The position numbers and the translations under genes were made by a program. 64,000 nucleotides of DNA from Enoplosus armatus (Eukaryota; Chordata; Actinopteri; Centrarchiformes; Enoplosidae): positions 9,437,001 to 9,501,000 of the forward strand of contig NC_092198.1 of the NCBI RefSeq assembly GCF_043641665.1, in the 5' to 3' direction. Shown piece by piece: positions 1 to 36,798 of this stretch (the first letter of the stretch is position 1; each line of letters opens with the position of its first letter). Below the pieces are notes generated by a model. It was given only the letters and a program-made list of their open reading frames with translations, searched no databases and was not told the origin of the DNA.

Positions 1-126
1 GTCCATTTTCCATCAATATAACACATTATTAAGAATGACGGTCAGCCCTTGTTTGGTTTAGCTGTTTCATTAAAAAAAGACTCTGGTGACATGTGCTGCT
101 CTGGTGTAGTAACAACATTGTCCTAC

Positions 127-3100
127 CATAGGTGGACAGATGAGACTGATGGGGTCAGAGAAGCTGCTCACAATCATCTTTCCTCCCTCAGGCTGAAACT
201 GTGAGCGGAAGGCAGAGAGACGAGGAGGAATTCATTTGTGGCATCACTGCGGACTATTTTCACTTTCTAGTGGAATTTTTAAAAAGCATTCTGCAGAAAA
301 CATCAAAAATATGTGCAGTCTCTTGAAATATCCCAAATTAAGTTGTAGTAATAGTGCTTGCTTTTCAAATGATTATAAAAAATGTGTGTCCTTCATTTTC
401 TTCATCACTACAGACTTGTGAAGAAATGTCATGTGACATCTGTGCTCACAAAGGGATGAAAAATGATGAATAATTGAATAGAAGATTCTTGTGATCCACA
501 GCTTTTTTTCTATTAGATTGTCACATGACATTTCTTCACACACTAAATCGTTCTGAGTGGCAATGGGTGGATTGATGACCTTTGACCTCCTGTGACATTA
601 AACACAAGCAGTGTGACTTCTTTGCTCACCATGTTGTTCCACAGCCCCTTGGCCAGCTCCTCGTGCCCCTTTATGGTGAAGTGGAAGCAGTCGTGAGTGA
701 AGAAGGTCATATCGATCTTCCCATTCTGCTCGGAGAGACAAAACATACACATACTGTAAGATTAACTGATGGGCAGCGTGTTGTCGGTGAAACATGACTT
801 CTCTCTCGCGTTAACAGAGTAAAAAGCTACAGCTGACACACTCGGGGAGGTTAATGATTCAGTCGTGGCTGTGAAATGTTTCACACTGATTCATCTGCTG
901 CCACACTGATATTGTTGTGGCCTTTGGAGTGAGGATGGGATGGATTACCGGGAGGCGGGGAGGGTCAGCGTGTTTCAGAAAGGGCTGAAGAACGACGGCA
1001 AAGTCGTCCCTGAAGAAACGGTCGCTGTACAGCAGCTCCTCAAGTCTTTTCTGTGGACGGAAGTGACATGAAAATCAATTTATCTGCCATTTTCCTGATT
1101 TATAATAAAAACTATCATGCAAATGACTTACAGCGAGTTGTTAACATGAAATCAACATGTAATGTTTGGGGTCCATGCACCAGTTTGCACCAGAGTGGTT
1201 AATAATGATTTAAAATGTTGTTTCCCATCATAGACAGCGCGCACATTCCATAAATGGAGAGGTGTAGGTTGTACCTGGAACTCCAGATTGACTTCTACCA
1301 GCTCCCGCAGTTCAGGAGACCTGGCCACCGGCTCTATCAGGCACGAGCAGAAAGACCTACATAAGAATACAAAAAACAAAAGCAGCAGGAGGGAGATAGT
1401 GTAGGGATTAAAAAACTCAACTTGTTCTGAAGAAAAACTTGGTCCAAAATGAATGAAAATTGTAAGATATCAAAAAAAGATTCCTGTGATGATTTTCTAA
1501 TACTGAACGCTGCAGAGTAAAGAGCACGAAAAGGACCAGGGCCACATGCCAAGTTCATATACAGTAGTTCATGCTTCTTCAGACTTTTTTTTCAGACCTA
1601 TAAAAATACTCAATTACTAAGTTTAAAAAATCCTAAAATTACATATACTCCTTCTCCTTCATTGAAAAGATTTCTATCTTATTTTTTTTTAATGTTTTTC
1701 CTACTTTTCCAAAAAAACTGGACACAAAATGTTTCCTACGTCACTGAGAAGTTCACTCTCAGTGTACGAGAGTGCAGGAGGGTTCAAGTCTCAACATCAC
1801 ACTTCCATAAGTTGTATATTAGAACATATTAGAACATGAGTCGTGATGTCATGTCACAAATGTGTGCTTAAACTGAGATTTAAGGTGAACACAGGGAAAC
1901 TTTCACATGCACATACATCATTCTGCACAGCGAAGTGACAAAACAAAACCCCCATTTTTAAGTGGAGGGGGACTAGAAGGCCCACGTAAACATGCTCATG
2001 TGAAAGAAAGAGTGGCTCACCTCTGGAGCAGACACCCTGGGGTGGGCTTCTGCACCTCCCGCAGAGTCTGCATGGGCAGGATCTGAGCGACATTAACGAT
2101 CATACGAGGAACCTGAAGCACAACACGGAGAAGGCACCCACGCTCTAGTGAATTCCAGCACCATACTGACACCTCACCCATCCAAATGTCTTGTTTCCTT
2201 TTCTGTCACTTTACCTCATTCATAAGCATTTCCAAGGAGACGGTCATATAGTGAATGAAGTTATCCACCGAGAACAGAGCCTAGAGAGAACATGGAGACT
2301 CTGCAGAGATTAATGACACATCTGTCATTCTGTGAAAAGCATCGTTTTATTCAACTAAACTCGTTTCGAAAAGAAGAGAGACGGACCTTATCTTTGCAGT
2401 AATCACAAATGTCATTCATTCCCATAAGAATGGTCAAAAGCTTCCAGTCCTCCTCGAAGTTCAGGCCCTAAAGGAAGAGACAACAAAAAAAAAAAAGATC
2501 TCGCTGCAGGATATCTAAGACTCCGGCAGTTGAGCTTTAATAATCAGCTCTATTTACTCTATCATCCCTCTGTTGTTACATTTCAGAGAAAACGGGGCAT
2601 CATTGTACCTCATAACCTCTCAGTGTGTCAATCAAATGCCTCGTCTGGCCGGGCAGATTGCTAGAAAGACAGAATAACATATTTTTTTAAGCATTATTTA
2701 TAAGTAAAACAGAAGGTTACAGAGCACATTTTTGTATGAAAATACAATTCTTCGTGGAAGTAGCCTGATGCCCAAACAGAGCTCAGATCAGGCTAAAGGG
2801 TTATAATATTACTGGTTACAAAGTACAACAAAAACTGTGAACGTGGCTCTGATGAGTCCTTACAAGGTGTTGTGTCCGGTCACAGCCAGGTTAAAGCCGG
2901 TTTCACTGATGTGAGCCTGCATCCCGTGGACCGTCTTGCCGGGAGCAGCGCCCAGCAGATTGGGATTGAACAGCTTGATGATATCTGGAAAGGCACATTG
3001 GGAAAAGAAACGTGTAAAGACGATTTGGCTGTGTTTATATGGAACAGATGCAAATCAATGCTGTTAAGAGAAAGCTGAGATATCGTCGGTGATTAAAACA

Positions 3101-5637
3101 TCTTACTTGCCAAAGTTATGGCATCCTGAAATGACCCGTAGCCTCCGATGCTGCAAGATGAAGACAAGTCAAAGAAAATAGTATTAGAACAAAAACCGGT
3201 GGAGGAATGTCACAAAGTTCATTTTACTATAGTTCTGTACTTAAGTAGCTACAAATTTGAGGTACTTTACTTTTACTTTTACTTTTCTTTTCCTGCAAAA
3301 GCATTTCATGGCTGCAGCTTCTCAAAGGTGAGGATTTGTTGTTTTTCCTTTTAGCTATTTTAATAATTTACTTTTTTTTTAATATAATTTTTAATTTTGC
3401 ACTATTGGTTGGACAAAACAAGCATTGTGGTGGTGTCACTTTGGGTAATTGTGACAGCATTTTTCAGTATTTTTTGAATGTTTACAAACCAAACAATTAA
3501 TCGATTCATGGAGAAAAATAATCAGCAGATGAATCCATAAAATAAAATAATCAGTAGTTGCAGTCCTATATACAGTCCTATATTCCTATATCCTATACTA
3601 ATGGGAAATAGTAATAGAATAATATATAATAGTATAACAGTCACAGGGGACATTTTTCTGCATTGAGTACTTTTAGTACATTTTCCTGATTATACTTTTA
3701 GTTTTACATAGTTTAACATTTTCAATGCAGGACAGAGTATTTTCACAGTGTGGTATTAGTACCTTTACTTAAGTAAAGGATCTGAATACTTCCTCCACCA
3801 CTGACCAAAACTAAGTATGTCTATTTACAATTAATACTATTGCTATTCCGATGAATAGAGGAAATTTAATGTAACGAGAGTACGCCTTATTGATGAAAAG
3901 GTTGGGACACATGAATATTATTTATATATATCTGCATGCAGGACCTCTACAGTGCAAGAGATCCACTAAAGGTTTCACACATGATTTCTGTCACCTCCAC
4001 GACACATGACGAAACTCGATGGGGATCCCGAGGACGGTGGTGGCGTTGGCACCTATGGCCGTCTGAAAAGGAAAGACAACATCTGAGGAAAATAAAGGAA
4101 ATATTCATTGCATGTTTGTGTTTTAAGGGGGTGATTCTGTCATTTAATTTACACCCATTTGAATTTCTGGTATTGTCTACTGCATTTTGAGGAGGTCTTG
4201 TAACCTTGTAAACTTGTTGTAAAAGTAAATTTCACAATGGATAACTGACATTTAACAATTCAGACTTTAAAAAAGCACAAGAACATTTAATTTAACCATG
4301 ACGTTAATTGCCTATTAATGGTTCAGCAGTAGTATTTTTTGTCATATATTACTATATTACTGTATTATCAATGTAGCTGGAAAAAAAAACAAGTAACACC
4401 TACTGTCAGTGAATCCCCCAAGGCAGCGATGACTTTGATATCTGCCGCCTTCACAAATTCAACTACACCAAAGGGTGAAAGCAAAGATGGAGATGAAAGA
4501 GAAGACATGAATCTTAAGTCTCAACTCTCAGATAACTGAGTAGATTTGGGGCATGGGGGGAGGGGGGATCTTGACAGACCTGAGGAGGGTACAGAGGGAG
4601 ACGGACTCATGTCAGGGCACTGGAACACAGGATGTTTGAAGCTCACCGGTCGAGTTTTCTCTGGAAATTCCTGAGAAAGAAACAAGGAAGAGACCTCAGT
4701 GCCAGGTCTGAATATGTGGACAGTCCTCCTTACAAGAGGCAGTTTTTTTTCATTTCTCCTATAACTGGTTGCCTTTGATACCTTGTGTGACTACATGACC
4801 TTTTCTTTAGTCTGGTTCAGTTATGCTTGTTGTGCACATACTCAGGATGCCTGCTGCTCCATGTGGTGTGGTCAGTCCCCCCCCCCTGCCCCCCATGGTA
4901 ACCTGCCTCTTACGTCAAAAGTAGGTTACCCATTGTTATATACTACATATTGTTTTTGATGTTTTCATTTTGTCCAGTTGTGTCTTTTTTTTAAATGAAT
5001 CTGTCAATCAAGGCCGTTTGGTCATAGTCATGAGCTGACCTGCTTGTTTAAATGATGAATTAAAAATCAGCCATAAAAAGAATGAGACTTTGAGATTTCT
5101 GATTTTATCCAGTGTCTAACAATAACAGCATTATTTATGTTGAGTGATAAAAGCAGATGTAAACAGTACCTTGTTGAGGGCCTCCTTGCTGTAGTGTCGT
5201 ATCCCTTCCTCATACTCCCACCACCAGTCGTTGCCTTAAAGAGGATTATTTCCAAAATGTTCCATTTGAAACTGTTCCAATGGCCCAACAACCCACTTTA
5301 TGATTTAACAAGTAGTTTTCCTTTGACAATGTCATTTACAGCACAAAAATAGGCTCTTAAGTCACTTTTAGAAAGGTACATCAGCCTTTACTTTTGTCCC
5401 AGGTGTACATGTACTTCTATATAAATCATTTTTTGTTACTAGGCCATAACATTATATCCACCACAATCTGTCTAAAAAATAATTTTAAAACAAGGCCCCG
5501 TTCCAGAGGCTGTTGTAACAATAAATACAGGCACACAGCCTCATGTGTGGCCTGCCCTCCTGCTTGTTCTAGCACTTACCTTTGACAGAGCGGGACGTGA
5601 GTATACATGTTGCCACGGCGATCCAAAGCCACTCCAT
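127..5637 (-). CDS. plb1: phospholipase B1-like, membrane-associated (3' end off window)
   Basis: SGNH-family lipase that should cleave acyl chains from phospholipids outside the cell. Fifteen exons read on the minus strand: 5580-5637, 5170-5234, 4580-4670, 4404-4462, 3995-4062, 3107-3150, 2864-2984, 2609-2660, 2387-2467, 2215-2280, 2021-2112, 1275-1356, 949-1050, 630-725, 127-198; 383 codons join without a frame break. The start at 5637 gives a signal peptide (MEWLWIAVATCILTSRSVK). The family blocks appear in order: ALGDSLT (nucleophile Ser89), SIGG (Gly116-117), GMND (Asn204) and HDCFHF (Asp339, His342). The last visible exon ends in phase 0 at a GT donor, so more exons lie left of position 1. 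Mammalian PLB1 has four tandem lipase units; one is visible here, so the number of units and the membrane anchor are unknown. A secreted single-domain paralogue is the main alternative. Confidence 0.88.
417..540. repeat. short inverted-repeat element (hairpin)
   Basis: A 21-base arm at 417-437 (TGTGAAGAAATGTCATGTGAC) is perfectly inverted at 520-540, with an 82-base spacer. It lies in the intron between the last two visible plb1-like exons. The shape fits a small MITE-type element or a strong hairpin. I could not identify a family or a convincing target-site duplication. Confidence 0.7.
1740..2010 (+). repeat. dispersed repeat, copy A (matches 52125-52345)
   Basis: This intronic stretch of the plb1-like gene resembles 52125-52345 in the same orientation. 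Shared blocks in the same order include CTCAGTGTACG, a 'tatgatgtcaca'-like block, CTCAGATTTAAG followed by 'gagcac', and CTCTGCACAGTGAAGTG. The match is diverged. It ends about 10-30 bases from the splice donor of the exon at 2021-2112. Boundaries are approximate. Confidence 0.6.
3192..3810 (+). repeat. teleost non-autonomous repeat, 'stepwise ACTTAAGTA' family
   Basis: The left end has GGTGGAGGAATGT then GTACTTAAGTAGCTAC and TTTGAGGTACTTTACTTTTA. The right end has GTACTTTTAGTACATTTTCC, a cluster ending ACTTAAGTAAAGGATCTG, and TTCCTCCACCACTG. I know this head and tail from many teleost genomes. The centre (about 3300-3560) carries unrelated repeat-like sequence, so the copy is interrupted. 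It sits in an intron of the plb1-like gene. Further fragments are at 35985-36295 and 43984-44280. Confidence 0.65.
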
Positions 5638-7776
5638 AGTAGTGCGTATGGGCCAGTCAATGGCTCACCCCTACAGACTGCACAATGCGATGCCGAGTTT
5701 TACAGCGCTGTCACTTTTGTCTCGCCCGCCCTCTGAAGCTGAGTGACAACCTGTGCGTCCAGTGAGAGCCATTCGGACAGTTCAATCAATGTCAGCAGCA
5801 CAATACCTCATGTTGGGTTTGATCTTTACAGCGAATTAGGAAACAATCAATCATTGTATTGATAGCCATAACATGATTTCACAGGTTTTCTACATTACAA
5901 GGTTTGTGACTAACAAATAAGTTTTGATATTAAACATTAAAACAATAAAGACAACATTCAAAACAAGCATTAAATATCCATATATCATTTATTAATTTCT
6001 TTATAAACTTGTATTTGCGATGGTAAAAATGCAGTCTTCTCGACAATCTTGACCAGTGTTTCATTTTAGACAAATTGTGAGTTGTGTGGGTATCAATGTG
6101 TGACTGCTGGAAACAGTTTGGAATAATTTCTTATCCTCCTGCAAATAACATCTTACTGTCCTTTTTGACTTCATACACTTCATGCAGACGTGTTGGCAGA
6201 TGACTTCTCAATAACTCTAACAACAAGCACATATTGTGGAACTGAACAAATGGACATTAGAGAGAAAAAAACAGCATGTGGCAAAAAAATAAAAGAAGTT
6301 TCTAATCTTGTTTTGATAAATACTGTGTGGCCTAACCTGTGTGGCTTCATTTCTCAGATTGAGGTCCATCTGAGCTGAAAAGTGTTGGCAGAGCACAGAG
6401 CTCCAACGTGGACCTTTGGTGAGGGGGTGGAAATTCTCACAACAGCTGATGATGAGCCGATGAAGTTGATGAACACACACACACAAAACGAATCCACTTC
6501 CACTAACGTAGAAACCAGAGTTTGAGACGCTGCTATCTTTAAGGCTGCTCCAATTTCTGCCTCAGCTAACACAAGGCTTAATAAATAAAAAAAAAGGGCA
6601 TGTATTGAACTACCTCCCAGAAACCAACCGCTAGAATGAAATCAAAGCCTATTGATGGAAAAATATCACACCTTCAAAAACTGTTTTCCGCTTTCTTTCA
6701 CAAGACTGCATACATCCGTTTTTTCCTACATTTGCTCTTTAAATTGAATTTTTAAAAGCCTACTTTCACTGTGCTTGGAGAGTGAAAGACTGTATGAATG
6801 TTCAAACAGGATCTGCATCAAGGACTCTGGTGAGAGCTTACTTCTGACTGACTTCAGCAGCTTGCCATTCTTTAGCTCTGCGTCTGCCATGTTGAAAACG
6901 TAACAGACATCAACCTGTGCGCTTAAAATTAAATGATCACTCCAGCTTTTCTATCAAATTAAAGTAAACCACTAAACAGGTTTCTGGTTCTTATACTAAT
7001 GACGCAACATGGCTTTAGTACACTTTAGAGCTGATACTAATGTTGAATGAACAAAAACTGTCTTTCTGAGAATTGCAGGTATGCAAACAAATAACTAATC
7101 AATGCAAAAATGTGTTCATTCGTTAAGTATCTGAAAAAAGGTGCCTAAAATTAAAGTCTGCAAAAAGATCAGAGAAAACATGCAAAAACATGACTTTCTT
7201 CAGCAACTAGACCTGGGCGAGCAAATACAAGTTATTTCAGTTTGCAATTTCCTGCCTGAATGTTTTTTCTAAATACGGCTCAAAATTCGAGTGTAATTTT
7301 CTCAAAAAGGGAAAGCAAGAAGAAACAAATGCACATATCAGATTCCAACTATGTCGACTATGTTGATTAGTCCAAAATGATTTTGATCTGGCAACTGCAA
7401 GGCTATTTTCATGGTGAGGACACGGGAGCTTCTGGCAGTATCCTGAGTCACGGACTAGCAAGTCTCAAGTCTGTGTTATCCTCTCAATACTCTTCTGTTC
7501 TGTAGCGTCGTCCATAAAACACCCCCGCTGTCTTTCTTCGGCACAGGACCAGCATATTTGAAATGGAGGAAATGGAGTTGTGAGACTGCACAGTTCAGCA
7601 GCCATCTCAGTCTTCTTTTAGCATGTGGGGGGGGTGGGGGGTGGGAGTGGGCAGGCAGAGAGGGAGAGGTGCTCTAACTGGCAGGTATTCAGCTAGTAAG
7701 CACCACCTGCTCCACGGGGCGAGCCGGCAGAGCCTCCTGTCTGTCTTTCACTGCCCTCACTCCGTCTGTCTTCCTC
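5638..7776. other. intergenic: plb1-like upstream region and probable sel1l 3' UTR
   Basis: No convincing coding exon. The part next to 7776 must include the sel1l 3' UTR, and the part next to 5638 must include the plb1-like promoter. A minus-strand AATAAA (plus tttatt) is at 5988-5993, so the sel1l 3' UTR could be as long as 1.8 kb. The sequence is AT-rich, with short open frames that resemble nothing I recognise. Confidence 0.5.
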
Positions 7777-16195
<8,419 letters not shown>

Positions 16196-17836
16196 TGTTG
16201 ACAAGCTAACAATCTGCTAGCTGTAGCTGCTGCTATTTCTATCAGCAAACATTCAGTTACAGTTCAGTCCCACTATGATACGTAGCATAAATAAACTCAC
16301 ACACACGCTCAACAAAACGAAACCGATTTCTCTCTGGATAGCCTAATAACTTAACTTAATTTTAGCTACTGTAGCTGTCAAAAAATCTAACACATTTCAA
16401 TGTAAAGCTACGCTAGCAGAGTAGTAACTGGTTGAATTGACGTTTAGCTAGCTAACAAGCTAGTGTTACATAGCCACACAAAAGACCAACCAAACAGCGC
16501 AATACTGCAAGAGACGCAACTCCTCAGTCTAAAGAATGGTTGCCGAGTACCTCTTGGTACTTCCGAACATTTAACGGTGAAATGCAAAATCTTTAGCCTT
16601 TGCTTTATATTAACCAAATACAGTTACTACTTAGCTACCCATGATAAGCCCCTACTACTGACCGACACTTCCTATTCTCGCAATTCGACCAGTCACAGCG
16701 CGTTTAGTTTGACAGTAGCCAATAAGCGGGGGCTGAAGATGTGCCAGCGAATCAGGTGCGTACACAGTTATGTTTCTGGTTGATGGGTTTGTCCACGACA
16801 CCAAAACACGTTATGAGGATCATCTGGGAGATAGAGGTAAAGGTGGTTGCTTTGAACACATCAATAGAAGCACCACAAACCGTAGTTAAATCCCACATTT
16901 AGAAAAATATAAACTACCATAAATAAACAAGATTAGGAGAAGTTGTGTCAAACGTGAAGGAAGCGTCTCATGAGTTGTTTCTTTTAAATAAATGTCTTAT
17001 CCTTTCCGAATTGGCTGCAATATTGTTCTGTTGCTTAATGGTTTCAGCAGCTTCAGAATATTCGTTTCCTATTTAAATCCAAAACACTGTACAACCACTT
17101 TTGGACATTATTGCAGTCAGGATTGACTTCTGTTACTACAAAGGAGAGGTGACTATGCTCTGTTACGTTTGGTGTCTCTGACCCATAGTAAACCAGTGCA
17201 CTCTGTCTCAGACCCTTTAAGCCCCACTAAAGCCATTAGTACTCTGAGCCACTCATTTGAGTGACTGGGGCCATTAATTCTCACAGGAAATGAGTTGAAT
17301 GAAACAGTACCTGGTCAGGGCTGTCAGCCACCTGAGGAAGAGACAGAAGTTACTGTAAGGAAGTCTGCACATTTAACAGTGGAGATTATGAGTTCATATG
17401 AAATACAAATACCATTATTATGTATTCAAATGTCTCTCAGAAATCACCAAACTGTGAGAATATCCACAGGGCACAGATCAGTCTCTAACAAATGATTTTT
17501 CCAGTGTGCATGCACTCTGTTAGGTCTTTTGCATACATAAGCACTCACACCAGCAGATATGGTAATTAATAACTGCATGTTTATTTACAGGCTGTTTTAG
17601 TGGTCATTTCAGAGGCAGTAATAAGACAAAGTCATCATTATTTGGAGAAACAAACATTCACAGTAAACAAGATAATACAAGGCAGGGAGCGACTCAGTTC
17701 ACAAAAAAATTGAACAGTGACACATTTGTTGTTAATACTCCACAGCTTTCCACAAGAGAAACATCTGTGACGTTTGACTTTGTGGTGCAGATATGATCCT
17801 CCACAGGCTGTCGAAACTGTGAGAAACGGCACAGAA
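16196..17836. other. sel1l upstream region and intergenic sequence
   Basis: No coding exon is supported. On the sel1l side there is an inverted CCAAT box at 16719-16723 (ATTGG on the transcribed strand), about 520 bases upstream of the ATG, in locally GC-richer sequence. I looked for an ER-stress element (CCAAT-N9-CCACG) there and did not find one. Past 16800 the sequence is AT-rich and featureless to me. Confidence 0.4.
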
Positions 17837-18040
17837 TCAGATTAAACTTTTGGTGAAAGCCAAGAGAAGTACAGCTATGTGCCAAAAAGATAAAATGGAG
17901 ATTTTTCTATCCCAGGATTGATACAACTTTTGCCAGTCGTCTACATCAACTGATATCCAGACTGTGAAGAGTACAGAGCCAAAAATCAGAATAACAAAAG
18001 CTGAAAGTATTTTGCAACCCATCATGTGAGAGTGTATCAT
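17837..18040 (-). other. unassigned small ORF with signal-anchor-like N terminus
   Basis: A 67-codon minus-strand ORF follows a TATAAA (minus, at about 18053) by only some 14 bases. Its N terminus (MMGCKILSAFVILIFGSVLF) looks like a signal peptide or anchor. Just downstream, after an acceptor-like TTTCTCACAG, other frames carry Cys-rich or N-glycosylation-like text. I recognise no family and found no donor that joins the pieces. It may be a short secreted-protein gene, a relic, or chance. Confidence 0.2.
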
Positions 18041-18339
18041 TGAAGGCCATTTATAAAGTCAGCAATTTATTTCTTTTAAAATCAATAATTAATATCACTT
18101 AAGAGTCCAACATATCTTTAGCCAAGTCTTTGGTACACAACTTGTAAGGCAATGAGAATTCAATGCGAGCTTACACACAGGCTACTATATATATAAAATA
18201 GTTTGTCACATTTGTACACTGGTGAGCAGCAGTACTTGAAGATGGATTCACACATGAACACACTCAAACATCAATGGTTTAAAACGTTAGGATGGACAGG
18301 AATATCAATGTACCATGCAAACAGTGATGTCATCATTGC

Positions 18340-18418
18340 ATGCCCTGGTTAGCTGTTGAGCTGTTGTAAATTTCCCCGCTGTGGGATAAATAAAGTCTAT
18401 CTTAATCTTAATCTAACT
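18340..18418 (+). repeat. LINE/SINE 3'-tail fragment
   Basis: AAATTTCCCCGCTGTGGGAT followed by AAATAAAGTC and 'tatcttaatcttaatcta' matches the 3' tail of common teleost retroposons (fish LINE-type end with short tandem tail repeats). It lies in the probable arhgap18 3' UTR or just beyond. The same tail type occurs at 40640-40692. Confidence 0.65.
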
Positions 18419-18674
18419 CACAGTACAGTACTTCATCACCTCCCCTCTCTCTGAAGTCCCCATCCAGCTTTGGACCCCCTAAAGTAAGCCCATTCACTCC
18501 CATGTTCCCTCCTGGTTACAGTGAAGTACTCTGATATCATGACATTCAATATTGTGTATTTTAATAAAACTATAAATAAATAAAAGCCAATATTTTCAAA
18601 ATTAATTATACAGAAAATAGACCTTAAATTTATTTATGTTATGTTTGATTCATGATTTGATAGAATTTTGATAT

Positions 18675-18680
18675 TTTATT
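18675..18680 (-). terminator. candidate polyadenylation signal for arhgap18
   Basis: AATAAA on the minus strand (plus tttatt), about 610 bases beyond the stop codon at 19289. A second one is at 18629-18634. I chose these only by motif and distance; which one is used is unknown. Confidence 0.3.
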
Positions 18681-19288
18681 GCCCTTAGCTATATTATTTC
18701 AGCCTATTACTGCAGACACAACAAAGTGATTAGTGGCAATAAATCACAGTATACAATTGCAATACTTACAGTAACATAATATTAAGAATCACAATATTGT
18801 GGCTCAAGTGCTGTGACAAACTGGGAGAAATGGTATATTTCCACCACAGTGCAACAGTGGTCTGTCAGGACTTCAGAGATGACAAGACAAGACATCTTTC
18901 AGCTGCACAACTGTCTGATACTTTAGGCTAGCTGTACCTGAGGCCAAATGTAGCATAAGGCAGGGTGGGAAAAATGGAAAAGTCTGTGTTATTTTAAATC
19001 CAAGCACATCATTTTCCCTTTTTTTCTTGTCTGAAAATTATTGCAGTGGAGAAAAAATGCAAACAGTATTTCCACACAGATTTAACCAAAAGGGTTTCAT
19101 ACATTTTAAAACTGCAATTGGACTACTATTTTCTGGCAGTTTTCAGGGCTAACCAATTGTGTGAAACCACACAAGTGCACGGTCCAAGTACGAAGCAGAA
19201 ACCACAGAGAACCAGGTGATGTCTCTTCTCAGCAGGACACAGTGGGAAAAAGCATGTCCAGCATGCAGCAGGGCAAGATGGTAGGAGT

Positions 19289-35327
<16,039 letters not shown>

Positions 35328-35984
35328 GTTTCTCCTCCTTTTCTTCTTTCTTCTTCTGCTTCACACACAGCTGACATCCACTCTCTAACTGATAGGTGGT
35401 CTATCTATCCCCTGTAGATCTATCTATCTATCTATCTGTGCTTTCCAACGCCGGATTGTTGTGTTGCCGACTCATTCTGACATCAGACTCTCCTCCCTCT
35501 TGTTCTCGTCTTTCTCTACAACGTGTGTGTGTGTGTGTGTGTGTTTGAGAGGCGCTGCAGGACAGGGGCTGGATCACAGATACAACACAGCACAGGGATT
35601 GGCTGAAACCGCAGGGCAAAGTTTAACAGATGGTGGCGCCCCCTTCTGCTCGAAGAGGGTACTGACTACTTTTTTTTTGCAGGGTGTTTCCATAAATTAT
35701 CCACAAATCCTATCATCTTTCTTTATTAAGTGCACACCTGCTCCATAAGATGCTGCATACAATGTAGTGTACTGGACAGTGACACATTTTAACTATGAAC
35801 TTAAAGTGTTGATGTTACATTTTTGAACTATTTAAGGCTGCCTATATATTTATTAGGTGAACAGTGTGGGAATCATAGCCCACTTTTCATCATAAACATA
35901 AACATAGTCAAAAAACAAGTGATGCGATATGACCCTTTTCCCCATTTTCTTTTTTTTTGGCTCCATGTATCAGCTTCTGGCTTT

Positions 35985-36295
35985 CAAAGTAAAAGTACCA
36001 ATACTACACTATGAAACATGATGACATTGTTACTTACTATATCAGCAGTAAAATGTACTCCTCATTCTGAAGAATAGTTCCTTTCAGTGTCTTGAAGTAA
36101 TATGTTACACATGGGATCTCATTTTAATAGATGCTCCAGGTGGTGCTTGGTCTGACTACTTCATTTGCCATGCATCATATTTTATGACCTTATCATATAC
36201 AGTATCTTGCAGGTAAAATATTGCAGTACCCGGTAACTACAGCTGTCAGATAAATGGAGTAAAATGTAATGTTTACTGTAAAAAGCAACCACAAG
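35985..36295 (-). repeat. fragment of the 'stepwise ACTTAAGTA' repeat
   Basis: Contains AAAAGTACCAATACTACACT, GTAACTACAGCTGTCAGATA and 'aatggagtaaaatgtaa', the reverse complement of interior blocks of that teleost family. It lies between arhgap18 and fkbp6. Confidence 0.55.
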
Positions 36296-36763
36296 TAAAG
36301 CACATGAAAACCTGAAAAAACCATCACCTCTATATTCTTTTCATTGTCTACATGCTTGCAGATGCTTTGTATTTATATGCACCTCTTTCTCTGGATTGAG
36401 AGCTGCATCAGTCGTCACAGCACACTTACAGAACATCACACCCTTGAACTAAAAACCATAATCAATCATTTCCCATACTCCAATAACTATACATGTATCT
36501 CAAAAAAGTTTCAACATACTTAAAACTGAATGACTCAGTGATATTTTAACATTTAAAAGCACCAATTTTTCGTTTGTTGCTGACAATTTAGGCTGAATTA
36601 ATGTTAGTCAGATTGGTAAAGTATATAAGTACCTGAATGTGGAACAAATGCCTTTTTTTTTTAAATAATCTGAACACACACACTCAAACAGCATCATTTT
36701 AAACTAATGAGTAGCAGAGTGAGACAGCATCTGTGTGCTTCCTGTCTCGCTCTCATCCCTCAC

Positions 36764-36798
36764 CTGAGATGAAGGTAGTAGACAAGTCTGGAGACCAT
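36764..36798 (-). other. candidate alternative first coding exon of arhgap18
   Basis: On the minus strand ATG at 36798 opens MVSRLVYYLHL and the frame reaches a good donor (CTCAG/GTGAGG) in phase 2. That is the phase needed to join arhgap18 exon 28245-28491, giving ...HLSRRAGHY. It is 1.4 kb upstream of the main start. Evidence is only the donor, the ATG and the phase; a chance match is quite possible. Confidence 0.25.

Noticed and set aside
16196..16800. ER-stress response element upstream of sel1l
   Set aside because: A CCAAT box is present but CCACG is not at the required 9-base spacing.
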